NCBI RefSeq assembly: GCF_020532665.2
Contig: NZ_JAIWPG020000006.1
Location: 124,001-188,000 of the forward strand
Direction: 5' to 3'
Source: Lelliottia sp. WAP21
GTDB taxonomy: Bacteria; Pseudomonadota; Gammaproteobacteria; Enterobacterales; Enterobacteriaceae
DNA: 64,000 nt
Below the pieces are notes generated by a model that ran no database searches, had not been told where the DNA came from, and saw only the letters and a list, made by a program, of their open reading frames with translations. Positions 63,671 to 64,000 of this stretch are shown here, one piece after another (the first letter of the stretch is position 1; every line of letters starts with the position of its first letter). Both the position numbers and the translations under genes were made by a program.

Positions 63671-63686
63671 TGTGATGAGTGTCACA
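63671..63686. promoter_or_regulatory. CRP-type site 3 upstream of mtlA
   Basis: TGTGA-TGAGTG-TCACA is a perfect match to the CRP core. Confidence 0.85.
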
Positions 63687-63714
63687 TTATTGCTCTGCGT
63701 GTTTGTTTCTGTAA

Positions 63715-63730
63715 TGTGACTGCATTCACA
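63715..63730. promoter_or_regulatory. CRP-type site 4 upstream of mtlA
   Basis: TGTGA-CTGCAT-TCACA is a perfect match to the CRP core, 44 bases from site 3. E. coli mtlA also has multiple CRP sites. Confidence 0.85.
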
Positions 63731-63852
63731 AAATATTTTTACCCGGATTCCGCCTGGTGCTTTCGATGATAAATTTTGCGTTCTCTTTTAGAGATTCTTG
63801 AAGTAGCACGCAAAGCTAAACCTTATTTGCACTCTGGACCATAGCGAAAAGA

Positions 63853-63868
63853 CGTAACGTACGTTACG
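63853..63868. promoter_or_regulatory. 16-bp perfect palindrome in the right-edge gap
   Basis: CGTAACGTACGTTACG is a perfect dyad without a T-run, so it looks like an operator rather than a terminator. It lies 123 bases beyond the last CRP site, in a gene-free stretch that runs to the end of the window, and may serve a rightward gene beyond the edge. Confidence 0.45.
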
Positions 63869-64000
63869 CTCAATATGTAAACTTAAGTATAAAGTTATTC
63901 AGGTTATATTTTGACACGCTATTAAACTTGCGTGCAGTTATAATAAAAATTCATACTCGCCCGCTCGGTAAAACCGACGCGCGATAATGCGCTTTAAATA

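Noticed and set aside
63911..63944. TTGACA and TATAAT pair at the right edge suggesting a rightward promoter
   Set aside because: The spacing is 22 bases, too long for sigma-70, and no better -35 is placed at 16-18 bases. It was not listed as a promoter.

Overview
The window is a stretch of a gammaproteobacterial chromosome of the order Enterobacterales. Gene order follows Escherichia coli almost exactly: recG-trmH-spoT-rpoZ-gmk, ligB, yicG, yicC-rph-pyrE, slmA, dut-coaBC, radC-rpmB-rpmG-mutM, coaD, waaA, waa core genes, hldD, kbl-tdh, yibQ-envC-gpmI, yibN-grxC-secB-gpsA-cysE, trmL, lldD-lldR-lldP, yibL, mtlR-mtlD-mtlA. The lipopolysaccharide (LPS) core locus carries waaE beside waaA and a WabG-type rather than WaaG-type glycosyltransferase, as in Klebsiella, Enterobacter and Serratia. 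Together with an ERIC element and a REP of the Enterobacter/Klebsiella type, this points to Enterobacter or a close relative such as Lelliottia. The genus call is inference.

Layout. 1-3937 is the stringent-response/RNA operon read leftward (gmk, rpoZ, spoT, trmH, start of recG). 4188-10339 holds ligB and three membrane-protein genes: a YhbX-type phosphoethanolamine transferase, yicG, and an acyltransferase with an SGNH domain. 10543-17758 is housekeeping for RNA decay, pyrimidine synthesis, nucleoid occlusion, CoA synthesis, ribosomal proteins and DNA repair. 17760-32055 is the LPS core region in three leftward blocks (waaA-waaE-coaD; waaL to a phosphoethanolamine transferase; hldD-waaF-waaC-waaQ-wabG-like) with one rightward glycosyltransferase between them. 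32396-43173 covers threonine catabolism, cell division and envelope, glycolysis, protein export and serine/glycerol-phosphate metabolism. 43174-43694 is a tandem array of about nine 45-bp hairpin units. 43695-47304 is the L-lactate operon with two LldR-like operators.

Between lldP and yibL, where E. coli has nothing of this size, lies an AT-richer accessory island (about 47.6-59.1 kb). It contains a four-gene chaperone-usher fimbrial operon, two translationally coupled small membrane proteins (one resembling an SMR transporter without its catalytic glutamate), a secreted pilin-like mini protein, a degenerate HD-GYP protein, a small lipoprotein, and two copies of a coupled gene pair. Each pair has a membrane-anchored winged-helix regulator with four periplasmic cysteines and a FidL-like, ToxS-sized partner with two cysteines. 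This duplicated ToxR/ToxS-like module, with the fimbrial operon and the HD-GYP pseudoenzyme, is the least ordinary part of the window. The right end carries yibL and the mannitol operon mtlA-mtlD-mtlR with four CRP-type sites upstream.
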